NCBI RefSeq assembly: GCF_016808335.1
Contig: NC_053141.1
Span: 4,258,711 to 4,322,710 of the forward strand
Length of the DNA stretch: 64,000 bases
Source of the DNA: Panicum virgatum
Taxonomy: Eukaryota; Streptophyta; Magnoliopsida; Poales; Poaceae
Direction of reading: 5' to 3'
The position numbers were made by a program, and so were the translations under genes. The notes beneath the pieces are model-generated. The model had not been told where the DNA came from. It did no database searches and was given only the letters and a program-made list of their open reading frames with translations. Each line of letters opens with the position of its first letter. The stretch's first letter is position 1. Positions 45,101 to 55,938 of this stretch are shown piece by piece.

Positions 45101-45397
45101 GCCCGAGACTAATGATATTACTTTTGAGCTTGGGAATGTAGTATATCTCAGTGAGAACTTTGTGCCCGGACTTCTTCGTCTGCAGCATCACAGATCCGGT
45201 GCCCGCGATCTCCACCAACGAGCCATCGCGAAAACGTACTGTCCCGCCCATTGTCGTGTCCAGCGACGCAAGCGCCTTGCGACACCCCGTCATATGGTTG
45301 CTGGCACCAGTGTCGAGAACCCACACGTTGTCATCCTCGTAGCGGTGTTCCGGGAACACATTTTCCTCATTCAGGTGAACAACCTGACCTCCATGTC
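42199..45397 (-). pseudogene. Copia 2 pol: protease, integrase, RT, RNase H (broken)
   Basis: The first block holds protease (LDTGASNHMTG), the integrase finger (HGCYGHLNF..CDGCALGKQ), Asp (VHADLCGQI), Asp (CSDKGGEF) and Glu (NGGVEHGNRTVV), then an in-frame stop at 43899-43901. RT begins in 43874-43260 ([44 protein letters not shown]), shifts frame near 43320, continues 43323-42700 with YVDD (GVYVDDLIIT), meets a stop at 42700, then RNase H (DNKSAIALCKNPVHH) with a deletion of about 15 residues before ERGQIDIEHVSTTEQ. The upstream end is cut at the solo LTR. Confidence 0.9.
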
Positions 45398-48083
45398 TGC
45401 ACACCCGGTTTTAAGAAGAAAACCGAATGCATAGCTATATATATGACAGGATCAAGTTTCATACATATAGAGACATCATAAGTGAATAATCAGTAATAGT
45501 ATCACGTAAAAGAGAATTACAACAAATAGAAGATTATCAGAGTTATACAGCTTATCCTGGAAACGAAGGCTCCAAATTTCACAGGCAATCAACTGGGGGT
45601 TTCGTACGCCTAGAACTCAGTAATATCTTCAGAAAACTTCATAAACCTTCTCCTTATGAGCAGCAGTAAGCAAGGGTGAGTACACTTATGGTTGGTACTC
45701 AACAAGGCCACAAGAAATAACCAGAAAATGATTTAAATCCATCTTTAAGTTTATTAATCATGTGAGGGTCCAAGCCGCTCTTGATCGTGAGCACGGCTAA
45801 CTGGATAGTTTTAACTCTGCAGAGGTTGTACACTTTCACCACAATTCGCGTAAAAGTTCCAAAGAACTTTGAACCCAACCACGCAATGTGCTAGCTAGGC
45901 ACAATACCACACTTCCGAGGTGTGATTGCATAGGGACGCTATGAGGCCTTTATAAAGATTCCCTAACCTATGACAATCTGCTAAGGTTTCAAGTCAAAGC
46001 GGTCATAACACTGTCCGAATGAGGTGGTACCTTGACAAAGGACCATTAAACAATATCAATTGTCCCAAGAGGACCGAGCTATACCCCGTCGATGCATCCC
46101 CTCTTGCCCTTTCGGTAAGATTGTCACAAGCTAGAGTCTCTAATTAATCAGCCAAGACCAGAGCCATGTAGTATTGTGGTTGTACGGTTTTCTTGGGTGG
46201 TTCTCCATGTTCCAATTAAATCATCATAATACTCTTGTAAATAAGCATAGACAGAAAGATGGTTAGGGTCACTTGCCTTTCTCCAACGAAAAGCTACTCT
46301 TACTGCTCTTCAGCTTTTGCTCACTTGAAAATCTTGATCTTCAATTTTCAAACAGCGATCCTTCTACTCGGAGCAATCAACGAGCAACCATACAAAGCAA
46401 ACAAAAAGATACAACTAAGAACATTACAACATAACAAAAGTAAGGCTTTAAAAGAACGTACTAAAGGATAGGACTCGCTGCTATGGTTAGGAGAGCGCAA
46501 GAAACATGGAAAACGGAGCTAAAACGGCGATTCTATGGGATAAATGATGCTTTAGGGATCTAGTCGCGATTAACTATAGAGTTAAGAGCTAGCGGAAAAG
46601 ATTTGCAAGACACAGAAAATTGTGCTCACAGAGGATAACAAGGTCATAAAACTATCGCACACGTTGCAAGGATCACGTGAGCGTGAGAATAGATGAAAAC
46701 AGAATTAAAACGTGAAAGATATGGCTAAAACAAGGTTCCAAGGACTTGCTTGCGATAGATCTAAACTTCCAGGGGCTAGCTCTAAAGAAACTAGGGACTA
46801 AAACAAGATTAAACCTAAACTACAGGGGCTAACATGCAAAACTCTATCTCCTGGACGGCGGGTTCTATTTTAGAAAAACCCAGGGGTCAAAACAGAAAAT
46901 AAAGGACTGGTTTGTAAACATGTTTGAACTGCAGCGGACTGCGGCTTGATTCTCACAAAACTTAGGGCTTCTTTGAAAAACGTTCTAGGGTTGACCGGTA
47001 TGGATTTAGTTGACTGGGTTTAGATCTAGTGTAGGCCGTTAGATCTGGATCCAAGGGCCAAGGATCACTCGGGCGGGGAAGAGTGGCGCTGGTCACGGCG
47101 GAGCGTCGCCGGCGGTGCTCCGCCGGCGGGCTCGCCGGACTTGGCCGAAATCAGCCGTCCGGGCACCGTTTCGAGCTCGGGTTGGCCTGGGAGAGGTAAC
47201 GCGCTACGGGGAACGCATCTAGAGGGTCGTCTCAGGGCGTAGACGCGGCGGCGGGCATGCTTGGCGGCGAGGGGCGAAACGGCGGCGACGACGAACTACA
47301 GCGCGCGAGGGGAGGCAAGAGAAAGATGAAGGAGGGGTCGGCGAGCATATCCACCTCAACGCGAAGCTCCGGGGCGACTTGTACGTCGAGTTGAGGCGGC
47401 GGAACGGCGGCACGACGCGGAGCTCCGAACTCGGCAATGGCGCGGCGGCGGCTAGGGTTAGCGCGAAACGAAAGCGACGGCAGCGGCTGGGTAGGGTTCC
47501 AGGGTGCGGGCGGCGCCTTTTATAGGCCGGAGTAGGGCTCCTTGGCGTGCGGGCCACGCCGAGGCTGCGGCGGCGCGGGGTCGGGTCGGGCTTGGACACA
47601 ACCAGAGTCCTGGCTGCGCACGGGGAAGGAGAAAGGCCCGACGAGCGGGGCCCACGCGGTAGTGAGAGTGAGAGAGGGGGGAGAGGGGGCCGAACTGGGC
47701 TGGGAGAAGAGTTTGGGCCGGGGTTTTGGGCCGCGCGAAAGAGAAGGAAAAGGAGGGGTTGGGCTGGCTGGGCTGAAATCAAGGGGAGGAAAAAGAAGAG
47801 GCTTTGCATTTTTGAAACTAATTCAAACAATTCAATTCAAACTCAAATTCAGAGAATTCAAATTTGAATTGATCAACAAGCAATAAAATAATGCAGTTCA
47901 GCATGAATGCATAACAACCAAAACGACCTCATTTATTTTGGAAAACAACCAATGTATTTTCTCTTACACTTAATTCTCTGTAAAGAAAATAAATGTTGGG
48001 AGAATTTTAAAATTATGAGAAAATTATTGTTTTATTTTTAATTTCAATCACATCCTGAAATTCAAAAATTTCAGGGTGTGACA
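45398..48083 (-). mobile_element. Gypsy solo LTR inserted in Copia 2
   Basis: 2,686 bp beginning TGCACACCC and ending GTGTGACA on the plus strand, i.e. TGTCACACCC..GGGTGTGCA in the other orientation, flanked by an exact 5-bp duplication ATGTC (45393-45397, 48084-48088). It shares the GAGTACACTTATGGTTGGTACTCAACAAG and TTTTAACTCTGCAGAGG signatures with the 3.3-kb LTRs at 8857 and 19127, so it comes from a related Tekay-like family. No internal region is left, as after LTR-LTR recombination. The GC-rich frame at 47219-47830 is composition, not a gene. Confidence 0.88.
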
Positions 48084-49135
48084 ATGTCCGTGCACCGAGT
48101 TCACGGTCGCCACTAGTAGTGCTAGGTGATCAGGTTCTGCATGCGCATGATGTGCCTCTTCTCTGCGCTCTTTCTTGGGCTTCTTGCAGTCCATCTTCCA
48201 GTGGCCATATATGCCACAATTTCTGCACTTCCCTTTGCGGCATGGCATGCCCTCCGATGTCAACTTCACCACCGGTTGCTTCTTCTCGCTGCCACCGCCA
48301 CCACCGCTCTTCTGCTTGCCTGAGCTTGAGCTGCCCTCCGACTGCTGCTTGTTCTTCCACCTGGCGAGCCAATCTTCCTCAGTCAACAGGAGGCGACCGG
48401 CTTGCTCCGTGACGGAATCAACATCCATCCGATCCTCTGCAGCCTTCAGACGCCCCACCAGATCTTCGATCGTCATGGTGTTCACATCCAGCAGTGTCTC
48501 GATCGAGACACTGATCTGGCTGAAACGCCTTGGCAGTGATCTCAGCAGCTTCCTCACGACCTTGTTCTCGGGCATGGTCTCACCCAAGACCCAAAGCTCC
48601 GCCGCGAGCGTGCTGATGCGCATCGCGAAATCATCCACCAGCTCGCCATCCTTACAAGCGAAGTTCTCGAACTCCTGCAGCAGGCGCTGTGCGTGGGCCT
48701 CCTTGACCCGATCTGCACCTTGCCTCATGCTCTTCACGCCCCCCACGCCTCCTTGACCGTCTTCTTCGCCCCCAGCGTCGCCCACATCTCCCTGGGCACA
48801 GAACGCAGGAGCGCCCCCATGGCCTGGCGATCTTGGGAGCGCTTGACGCCGGCACCGCCCGGCTCGATGGCTTCCCAAATCTCCATTGCTTCAAAATTGC
48901 ACTGCATCAACATTACCCACTCGGAGTAATTTGATCGTGTCAGCATCGGCCACATGAGAGAGCTCTCACAGACGCCGCTCGCCATGGTGCTTGACGAGCC
49001 GACCCCAATGGGGCTCTGCGGTGAGTCTTCGCCGGTCATCTCCTCCGAGGTCGCCGCCGCCGGTCTTCTGCGTGACATCACGTGCTTCTTCCGCGAGGGC
49101 TCGCGAGGTGGGCTCACCGAGCCGCTGTAGAACAT
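48048..49135 (-). pseudogene. Copia 2 gag (frameshifted)
   Basis: Translation could start at 49135 or 49078 (MSRRRPA). The UBN2-like core (YSEWVMLMQCNFEAMEIWEAIEPG) runs to about 48735, where the frame changes. The second frame carries RVKEAHAQRLLQEFENF..LVDDFAMRIS, an Ala/Asp linker, a Gly/Ser-rich spacer and an intact knuckle CRNCGIYGHWKMDC. It ends where the solo LTR begins at 48083. Confidence 0.88.
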
Positions 49136-49156
49136 GCACCAGGCTCTGATGCCACT

Positions 49157-49616
49157 TGTTGGCGCCGGGTACCGGAATGGCTGCCCCAATGGCGATCAGC
49201 GGGTCGCTGGACGTGCGCGGTCACCGTGGTCACCGTGTGAACGGCGGCGCACTCTCTCTCTCTCTCTCTCACGCTCGTAACTATTCCTCTCTGAGAAACC
49301 TGAACACACGAGAATGGCGCTGCAACCTTCGCAGCTCCCTCCACCGAGGGCCTTGCCTTTTATTCATTCAACGATGCACGAGATCTGAGATCCGAGCTCC
49401 CCGCCACGCCCGCTCACGGCTGCATCGTGCCCGCCTAAAGCGCGGGATCGTTTTGCATGCGAGGCGTGGCGAGAACAAGTCGACCGCGTCGTTTATCACA
49501 GCACGACGCCGGCCGTTACATCGTTACATGCAGCAGCTAGTTACATGTAGGAAAAACAAACATGCTAATGCAACTAAGTCCTATTATATGAAACGTGCAC
49601 GGGATTAAGTTCAACA
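49157..49616 (-). repeat. Copia 2 LTR (5')
   Basis: 460 bp; has an extra GGTCACCGT-like duplication compared with the other LTR. Confidence 0.93.
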
Positions 49617-50935
49617 CCGTCCACCCCCTGTAGTTGCAAGCAAGCCGCCTCCGCTGGCTTTCCGTTGCTCGCCGGAGCGGCACCGCGTCGCGGAGGCTTC
49701 TCCCTCTCGTTGGCTGCTGCCGGAGTGCGCCGCGACGCGCCTCTCCATCCCCGGCAGGTTCCATCAAGGTCTCTCTTCCCATCCACCCCTGTCCGCTGCA
49801 GGGACGCCCTCATGCTGGCTTCGCGCCGTGGCTCGCCGGAACGGCCGGAGCGCCACCGCCTCGCGGAGGTTCCCGTCTCTGCGTCTGTCCTTGACTCCAC
49901 CCGCTCTCGCCAGCCATCACCGGCGTGCCGCGCGTGCGCTCCTCGCTCGTATCCTATTCCTGCCCGCGCCGCGGCGCGCCGTGCCGGTCGTCTGCGCCAT
50001 GCTCTCGCCTCCGTGACCAGCAGGCACCATCGTGGTCTGGTCTACTTCCATCCATCCCCCTGTCCGACACAAGAACGCCTCCTGCTGCACGCCGTGGCTC
50101 GTGCCGGAGCGCCGCTGCGCCGCTGCGGATGCTCGTGGGCATCGCCAAGGCCTCGACCGCCTCAGAAGTTTGGGCAGTGTGGTGTGGCTATGTTCTGCCA
50201 GTCTGTCATACATGTGTGGCTGTTCCAAGGTGATACCTAACCAAACATGAGCAATTTGCCTATTTTGCATAATGCTCCAGCCTCCAGGGTTACAACTTAC
50301 GCGACGATTGGGGAATTGTTGGTTATTGTTTGTTCATGTCAGGCCTTGACTATATTTTAATTGCAGAGTATTGCTTAGTACTGTGAATGCATTTAGAAGC
50401 CACGGTTAATTAATGCATGCAATCCGGTGTCCATGTCTTTAGGTTGTTGTTTTTTAAGTTAAACGTCTTTAGGTTGTTTGTTCAGGGTCAAGTCTAGTTC
50501 AGTAAGAGTCAGATTGGTCAATGCTATTGTTCAGGCTTCAGAGTCAAAGTAGTTATGCGATCGATTGCAGGTGTGATCATGCCCGAGTTTTAGGCGCCAA
50601 TATGGCGGCCTTGTTTGCATGGTGATTAGGACCTTATCTAGTGGTAATCACCGGCTATAAGTAAAGGATGAAAACAAACACTCTGTTCGGCAGCTCTAGC
50701 AGCCTCTAGCCCAACAGTGTTTTCCTCTCACACCGCTCCAGCACCAGCTTCCAGTCACCAGCCAGCCAACAGTATTTTTCTCTCACACCACTCCAGCCAC
50801 CAGTTTTATCTCCAGCCCAGCGAACAGAGTGTTTCACTCGTAGCACAAACCGCCGAGTTTCAGAGCTCTGTTCCAGAGAAGTTCCAACATGCAGTTGGCA
50901 GTAAGTTGTGTTCTCATGTTGGTTTAATTAACTAA
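49617..50935 (+). repeat. repeat-array unit gamma-delta, copy 1
   Basis: A GC-rich front (to about 50230) and AT-rich tail (50230-50935) match about 52632-53630. Shared blocks include CACCATCGTGGTCTG, GGCCTCGACCGCCTCA, AAGTTTGGGCAGTGTGG, TGCTCCAGCCTCCAGGGTTAC and CATGCCCGAGTTTTAGGCGCCA. Some indels separate the copies, including the MITE at 50679-50831. No gene is recognised; 50936-51659 after it is unrelated AT-rich sequence with one open frame (51272-51661) of unknown nature. Confidence 0.82.
50679..50831. mobile_element. small MITE present in only one of two duplicate units
   Basis: Ends CACTCTGTTCGGC and GCGAACAGAGTG are inverted repeats. The matching unit at about 53510-53545 lacks this sequence, giving an empty-site comparison, although the surrounding few bases also differ. 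Superfamily is not settled; the remnant at 5395-5555 is related. Confidence 0.75.
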
Positions 50936-51659
50936 TGCCCACGATCCTTCTCTTTTTTTTCTATGTTGAGTTGGTGCTGAAAAGTTTTTACAATAGTTAC
51001 CATTTTGCATGATATTCTTTTCAATAATAAACAACACATTTGATTAGGTACAATGTCTTACTGTGGTGTAGTGCCTGTGAAAGTTTCTTCTTTTGTACTG
51101 TACTGATGTTGGACCTTTCACATTTAGGAGTTAACGGTGGCTGCTGCTGGTTCTTTGACATCCACTCTTCTATATTTTACCTAAATTTTTTCTAATGGAA
51201 TGCATTTGTAGTGATTCCGAGCTTTTTTTTTTTTTTGAGGGGTCAATTCCGAGCTTGTTGCCTGATTTTTAGTGTTCACTCTGCATTGGCTCTCTTTCCT
51301 CATAAGATTCATACGGCGGTGGCGATTGCAAGGCTGTGACTGTCAATCTGTCATCGAGTCTGACAGAATCATGTTTCTGACTGCATCTGGTGAGGATGAT
51401 CCCATGCTGCACGACATCGCAGCAGCGGCAGAGCCGCAAACAGGCAGATCAGCTGCTTATCAGCGGAGGGAGCTTCGCCTGATTCAGGCGGATGTTCAGA
51501 TGCAAAGTGAGGTGGCCTTCACATCTTCTTCCCTTTCACGACCAATCCTTAAAAGAATACTCAGCTGGGAGCTTGCATCAGTATCAGGAGATAAGCGGCG
51601 GCGGCGTCATGGACGACGACGGAGCAACTCTGAACTTGTGAAGCAGGCTCCGGTGGCGT

Positions 51660-52200
51660 GAGGCTCCGTTCTTGTTGACGAATGCGACGACGAGGCTGCC
51701 GCCCGCTTGCCCAGCAGCAAGCGAGCTCCACCGGCAGGGAACTCGCTCGCAGTCGGGCTCCTCCGGCTGCCGCGTCACGCTCTTGTCTCGCGGTCCACCC
51801 GCCATGGCGCCGCCGAGCTGCCGCGCCTGTGCCTGACGAGGAGGATGCATGCCATGTGGCTCTCTTAACTGAATACGCGGCCGATCTCGCCCGCACATCA
51901 CCAATCCGACGATTAAAATTGGCCGAAGGGGTGGACGGTATTTGAAATACCGTCCGCCCCCGGTCGGTATTTCCGGACGCCGTCCACCCGGCCTGGCCGG
52001 CCGTTGCAGGCGCGCCGCTCTCCGCGTGGCTCGCCGGAGGGACACCTCGCCGCGCCGCCGAGGCGGAGGCTTCTGCCTTCCTCCACCCGCTCCATTGCAG
52101 CGGCCATGACCGGCGAGCTGAGCGCTCCTCCTCGAGCGGCTCCTGGCCGCGTGAGCCGCGACGCGCCCTGCGGCCGGCCGGCGCCATGGATGCTCTCGCG
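51660..52200 (+). repeat. repeat-array unit beta, copy 2, with following segment
   Basis: 51680-51960 matches 41440-41735. The part after the palindrome (51960-52200: CGTCCACCCGGCCTGGCCGG, CTCGAGCGGCTCCTGGCCGCGTG, GGCTTCTGCCTTCCTCC) matches 54845-55090. The long minus-strand frames here are Arg/Ala-rich shadows. Confidence 0.72.
51933..51955. repeat. palindrome, copy 3
   Basis: GGACGGTATTT / AAATACCGTCC around G, flanked by GGGGT and GCCCC with one mismatch. Confidence 0.92.
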
Positions 52201-52599
52201 CGCGGTCTTGCCTGCCTCGTCACCGCCGCGCGTCCGCCGCATTCTGCAGCCCTAGGTGCCAACCTTCGTGTTCCTCCTGCCATGCATCCACCTCTGGCCG
52301 GCCGCCGCAAAGAACGCCTCCTGCTCGCGGTGGTGACTCGCCGCCGTCGCCGGAGCGCCACTGCACGATGCCCGTCGCCCTGGCGCCCTCAACCCTGCGC
52401 GCCACCACGCGCGCCGCACGCCGGTGACAGCCGCAGTCACAACGGCATTCCCAGCCCCATGAGCTGCAGTGGCGTGTCTTCCTGACGAGGAGTCGAGGTC
52501 CATCCCTCCAGGACGCCATGGCTCTCTAATATAACTGAGATACGCGCGCGGCCGATCTCGCCCACACATCACCCATCGGACGGTTGAAACTTGCCCAGG

Positions 52600-52630
52600 G
52601 GGTGGACGGTATTTGAAATACCGTCCACCC
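52600..52630. repeat. palindrome, copy 4 (31 bp perfect)
   Basis: Same 15-bp arms as copy 1; followed by GGTCGGCACTTGAAACACCGTCCA, a third, direct copy of the right arm theme. Confidence 0.95.
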
Positions 52631-52631
52631 G

Positions 52632-53630
52632 GTCGGCACTTGAAACACCGTCCACACCCTGCCGCTGCAAGCAGGCCTGCCGTTGTTCGCCGGAGCGCCA
52701 CTTGAAGCACCCGCTCGCGCCAGCCATCACTGGCGAGCGCTCCGCGCTCGTCTCCTGCCCGCGTCGCGACGCCTCGTGCCGGCCTGCGCCACCCATGCTC
52801 TCGCCTCCCCATGACCGCCGCGCGTCCGCTAGCAGGTACCATCGTGGTCTGCTGCCATCCATCCTCTGGGCCCCTGTCCGTCGCAAGAATCTGCTACACG
52901 CCGTGGCTCGCGCCGGAGCGCAGCGCCGCTGCGTGCCAGCCAGGCCTTGGCAGAATGGCAGCAGCCACGGGATGCTCGTGGACGTCGCCAAGGCCTCGAC
53001 CGCCTCATAAGTTTGGGCAGTGTGGTTATGTTCTGCCAGTCTGCCATACGTATGTGGCTGATTTTGTATTGAATACAACTGGTTGTTGTTCTTCCATGGT
53101 GATGCCCAACCATACATGAGCAATTTGCCAATTTTGCGTAATGCTCCAGCCTCCAGGGTTACAACTTACAAAGTTACACGACGATTGGGGAATTGTTGGT
53201 TATTGATTGTTCATGTCAGGCCTTGACTAATATTTAATTGCAGAGTATTGATTTGTACTGTGAATCCATTTAGAAGCCACGGTTAAAGCATGCAATCCGG
53301 TGTCCATGTCTTTAGGTTGTTTGTTCAGTGTCGAGTCTAGTTCAGTAAGAGTCAGATTGGTCAGTGCTATTGTTCAGGCTTCAGAGTCAAAGTAGTTATG
53401 CGATCGATTGCAGGTGTGATCATGCCCGAGTTTTAGGCGCCACTGGGGCCTTGTTTACATGGTGATTAGGACCTTATCTAGTGGGAACCATCGGCTATAA
53501 GTAAAGGATGGAAACAAAGAAAAGTTGCTGGCTTTCGTAGCACAAACCACTGAGTTTCAGAGCTCTGTCCCAGAGAAGTTCCAACATGCAGTTTGCAGTA
53601 AGTTCCAACATGCAGTAGTTGAGCCTTGTG
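52632..53630 (+). repeat. repeat-array unit gamma-delta, copy 2
   Basis: Partner of 49617-50935; lacks the MITE at 50679-50831 and has its own small indels, for example extra sequence around 53070-53095. Confidence 0.82.
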
Positions 53631-53739
53631 GATCATTGAAGTGGATATGCATTGGACTTGACTTATTTGTGACAGTATGGACAAGCCATTTGACTGACTG
53701 CCTCGGTGTGATACTGTTTGTTTACACAACCATTTGCAT

Positions 53740-54500
53740 TAATTAAGCGAGCATGCAGTTGGCACCGATCGATCTCGTTTTTGCTTCACACGTTGCTGGC
53801 TGTGGTTTCGATGACAGATTTGGTACGTCCTGATGTGCTGTAGCGATACTTGTTTGAAGCATCAACATCGGATCACTTGACCAAAGCAAGAACTCTGAAG
53901 CTGCCCGGCGGTCTGAAACTCCTCCGTTGTTCTCGGCTTAATGCGACGGCGAGGCTGCCGCGCCGAACTTCCCCGCAGACCGCGGCCAGGTCCCTCCGCC
54001 ATGGTGCACCGCGCAGCCCCCGCGCCTGCCCTGCCTGGGGACGACGACCGGCTCGGCTCCCTTGCTGATCGCTGCAATCCCCAGTCGATCCTCGCCCGCA
54101 CATCTACCATCCGACGGTTGAAACTGGCCCAGGGGTGGACGGTATTTGAAATACCGTCCACCCGGTCGGCGCTTGAGACACCGCGTCCATCCCCCGTCGT
54201 TGCAAGCAGTCCGCTCCGCTGGCTTTCCGTTGCTCGCCAGAGCGCCACGCCGCCACCGCGTCGCGGAGGCTTCTCCCTCTCGCTCGTTGGCTGCTGCCCG
54301 CGTGCACCGAGACGCACCTCTCCATCCCCCGCAGGTGAGGTCTCCAGCCATCCACCGTCTGTCCGTCGCGGGAGCGCTGCCCTCCTGCTGCGCGCCGTGC
54401 GTGGCTCGCCGGAGCGCCGCTCGCGGAAGCAGCACCCACGCGACGCTCGCCATGGGCGTCGCCTCGGCCCCGACCGCCCGAGCTGCACGCACTGCGCTGC
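53740..54500 (+). repeat. repeat-array unit alpha, copy 2, with gamma-like end
   Basis: Matches 35644-36060 through the palindrome; then CGCTGGCTTTCCGTTGCTCGCC..CGCGTCGCGGAGGCTTCTCCCTCTCG matches the front of unit gamma (49650-49700). This shows the order alpha-palindrome-gamma that the Copia 2 insertion hides at 41737/49617. Confidence 0.78.
54133..54163. repeat. palindrome, copy 5 (31 bp perfect)
   Basis: Same arms as copies 1 and 4, followed by GGTCGGCGCTTGAGACACCG. Confidence 0.95.
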
Positions 54501-54818
54501 AGGGGCGCCAACGCCGCGCGTGCGCGGAAGCGGAGGCCGTGGCCACACGACACGAGCTGCGCTCGCCGGGCAGTCGTGGCCTTGTGGGCTCGTGTTTGCT
54601 GCAACTTGCATGCATTCGACGCGGTGGCTCTCTGGCGCGCCAGCAGATCGGGGGCGGCACAATTGCAGAGCTCCGCCGCTCGCCGCCGTCTCCTCCGGCT
54701 GCCGCGCGCGTCGCGCTCTGCTCCCGCGCTCCACGAGGGCCTGCGGTTCGGGCCCTCCACCAGCAGACGATCTGGCCCGCACATCTTCCATCCGACGGCT
54801 AGAAAGGGGCCCGGGGGT

Positions 54819-54841
54819 GGACGGTATTTGAAATACCGTCC
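54819..54841. repeat. palindrome, copy 6
   Basis: Core GGACGGTATTTGAAATACCGTCC-type arms (11+1+11), flanked by GGGGGT and GCCCCC with one mismatch, as in copy 3. Confidence 0.92.
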
Positions 54842-55096
54842 GCCCCCGGTCGGTATTCCGGACGCCGACCACCCGGCCTGGCCGGTCGTTGCAGCCGCGC
54901 CGCCTCCGCCGCTCTCCGCGTGGCTCGCCGGAGGGACGCGGACACCACGTCGCGCCGTCGAGGAGGAGGCTTCTGCCTTCCTCCCTCCACCCGCTCGATC
55001 GCAGCGGCCAGGACCGGCGAGCGCTAGCTCCTCCTCGAGCGGCTCCTGGCCGCGTGCGCCGCGAGACGCCCTGCAGCCGGCCGGCCGGCCGCGCTC

Positions 55097-55213
55097 ATGA
55101 CCGGCAGCGACACGGTCCGGCTCGACGGCGCCGGGGAGCGCTACTTCATCTGCGGCGCGCCGGGGCACTGCGCCGCCGGGATGAAGCTGCAGGTCCGGGT
55201 CATCAGCGGCGGG
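55097..55213 (+). pseudogene. phytocyanin C-terminal fragment
   Basis: Reads GSDTVRLDGAGERYFICGAPGHCAAGMKLQVRV, the last part of a phytocyanin domain with Cys, His and Met copper ligands, closely parallel to the uclacyanin at 24112-24220. The signal peptide, first His ligand and GPI tail are absent and it joins repeat unit sequence upstream, so it is a relic. Confidence 0.85.
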
Positions 55214-55618
55214 CGACGCCGGGTGCGCCAGGACGTCGCCGCCGCGCGGCGCACTACACGACCTGCTACGGCAGCCCGCCGCCGAACACCACATCGCCCC
55301 TCGCGTTAAGCCCGCCGCCGCAGCCCCGGGGTCTTCCGCCAGGCTCAGCTCCGTGCCTGTCACCGTGCTGTCGCTGCTGCTTTTTTGAAAGAATGCTGTC
55401 GCTGCTGCTTGTTGTTGTTGGCCTCGTCATTGTCTACCTGATTTTGCTCTTTCATTCATGCCGCAACACACAGCCCAGAAATTCGATCTTATGGCAGTAT
55501 GTTCAAATAAATAATTACTAAAATGTGAAATAATTTCTTCAGGTTTTTTGAAACTCCGAGTCCGTTTCTGTTCCATTGCCGATGGAAACTCCAATCGAGT
55601 TTCTGAAGAACAAACAAG

Positions 55619-55640
55619 CCCCCCCCCCCCCCCCCCCCCC
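55619..55640. repeat. poly(C) tract
   Basis: 22 consecutive C residues, an unusual homopolymer; the exact length may be a sequencing estimate. It sits between the phytocyanin relic and the SSL relic. Confidence 0.9.
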
Positions 55641-55762
55641 AAATAAAACGGGCGGCCTTTCCATCAAGCCGAACACCACGAGCAGCGGTCAGCTAACAAC
55701 AGCTTGCAAGCCGGAACCTGCCACCGCGTACTCGCAGTCTCGACCTCGACGCACCAGCAACC

Positions 55763-55938
55763 ATGGCGGCACGGAAGATGTCGAAGCTGCGTCTGCGCGC
55801 CATGATCCTGCTCGCCGCCGTCCTGCTGCTCCTCCTCCCCTCGGCCGCGGTAGCCAAGGCCATGGCCATCGACGCCAGCAAGACACAGCGCCTTGATCTG
55901 CCGGACGGGCTGGTCGGCCCCGAGAGCGTCGCCTTCGA
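55763..55938 (+). pseudogene. strictosidine synthase-like N-terminal fragment
   Basis: Starts with ATG and a signal peptide (ILLAAVLLLLLPSAAVA), then IDASKTQRLDLPDGLVGPES-type sequence as in the SSL at 25434, and stops matching after VAFD near 55938. About 58 residues of a protein of more than 340. The 120 bp before the ATG look like the original 5' leader. Orientation is opposite to the left copy. Confidence 0.88.

Larger units (their letters stand above)
41743..49616 (-). mobile_element. Ty1/Copia element 2, defective, split by a solo LTR
   Basis: LTRs 41743-42189 and 49157-49616 (TGTTGGCGCC..GTTCAACA). Flanks are CCATC (41738-41742) and CCGTC (49617-49621), a target duplication with one change. 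PBS TGGCATCAGAGCC lies about 2 nt inside the 5' LTR (near 49142-49154); the tract AGGGGGTGAAA precedes the 3' LTR (42190-42200). The LTRs differ by about 16 bases plus a 9-bp and a few-bp (CT)n length change by eye, so it is older than Copia 1. The interior is Copia-ordered on the minus strand and is split at 45398-48083. Confidence 0.93.

Noticed and set aside
47219..47830. 203-codon frame in the solo LTR
   Set aside because: Pro/Arg/Ser-rich, lies in an LTR, with long opposing frames.
51272..51661. 129-codon plus frame after the gamma-delta unit
   Set aside because: No recognised domain, no clear start context, and it runs into repeat unit beta; left as unknown.
53862..55363. Long minus-strand frames of 240-419 codons in the repeat array
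   Set aside because: Several mutually overlapping frames, no domain, composition-driven; they cross the palindromes and the plus-strand phytocyanin fragment.
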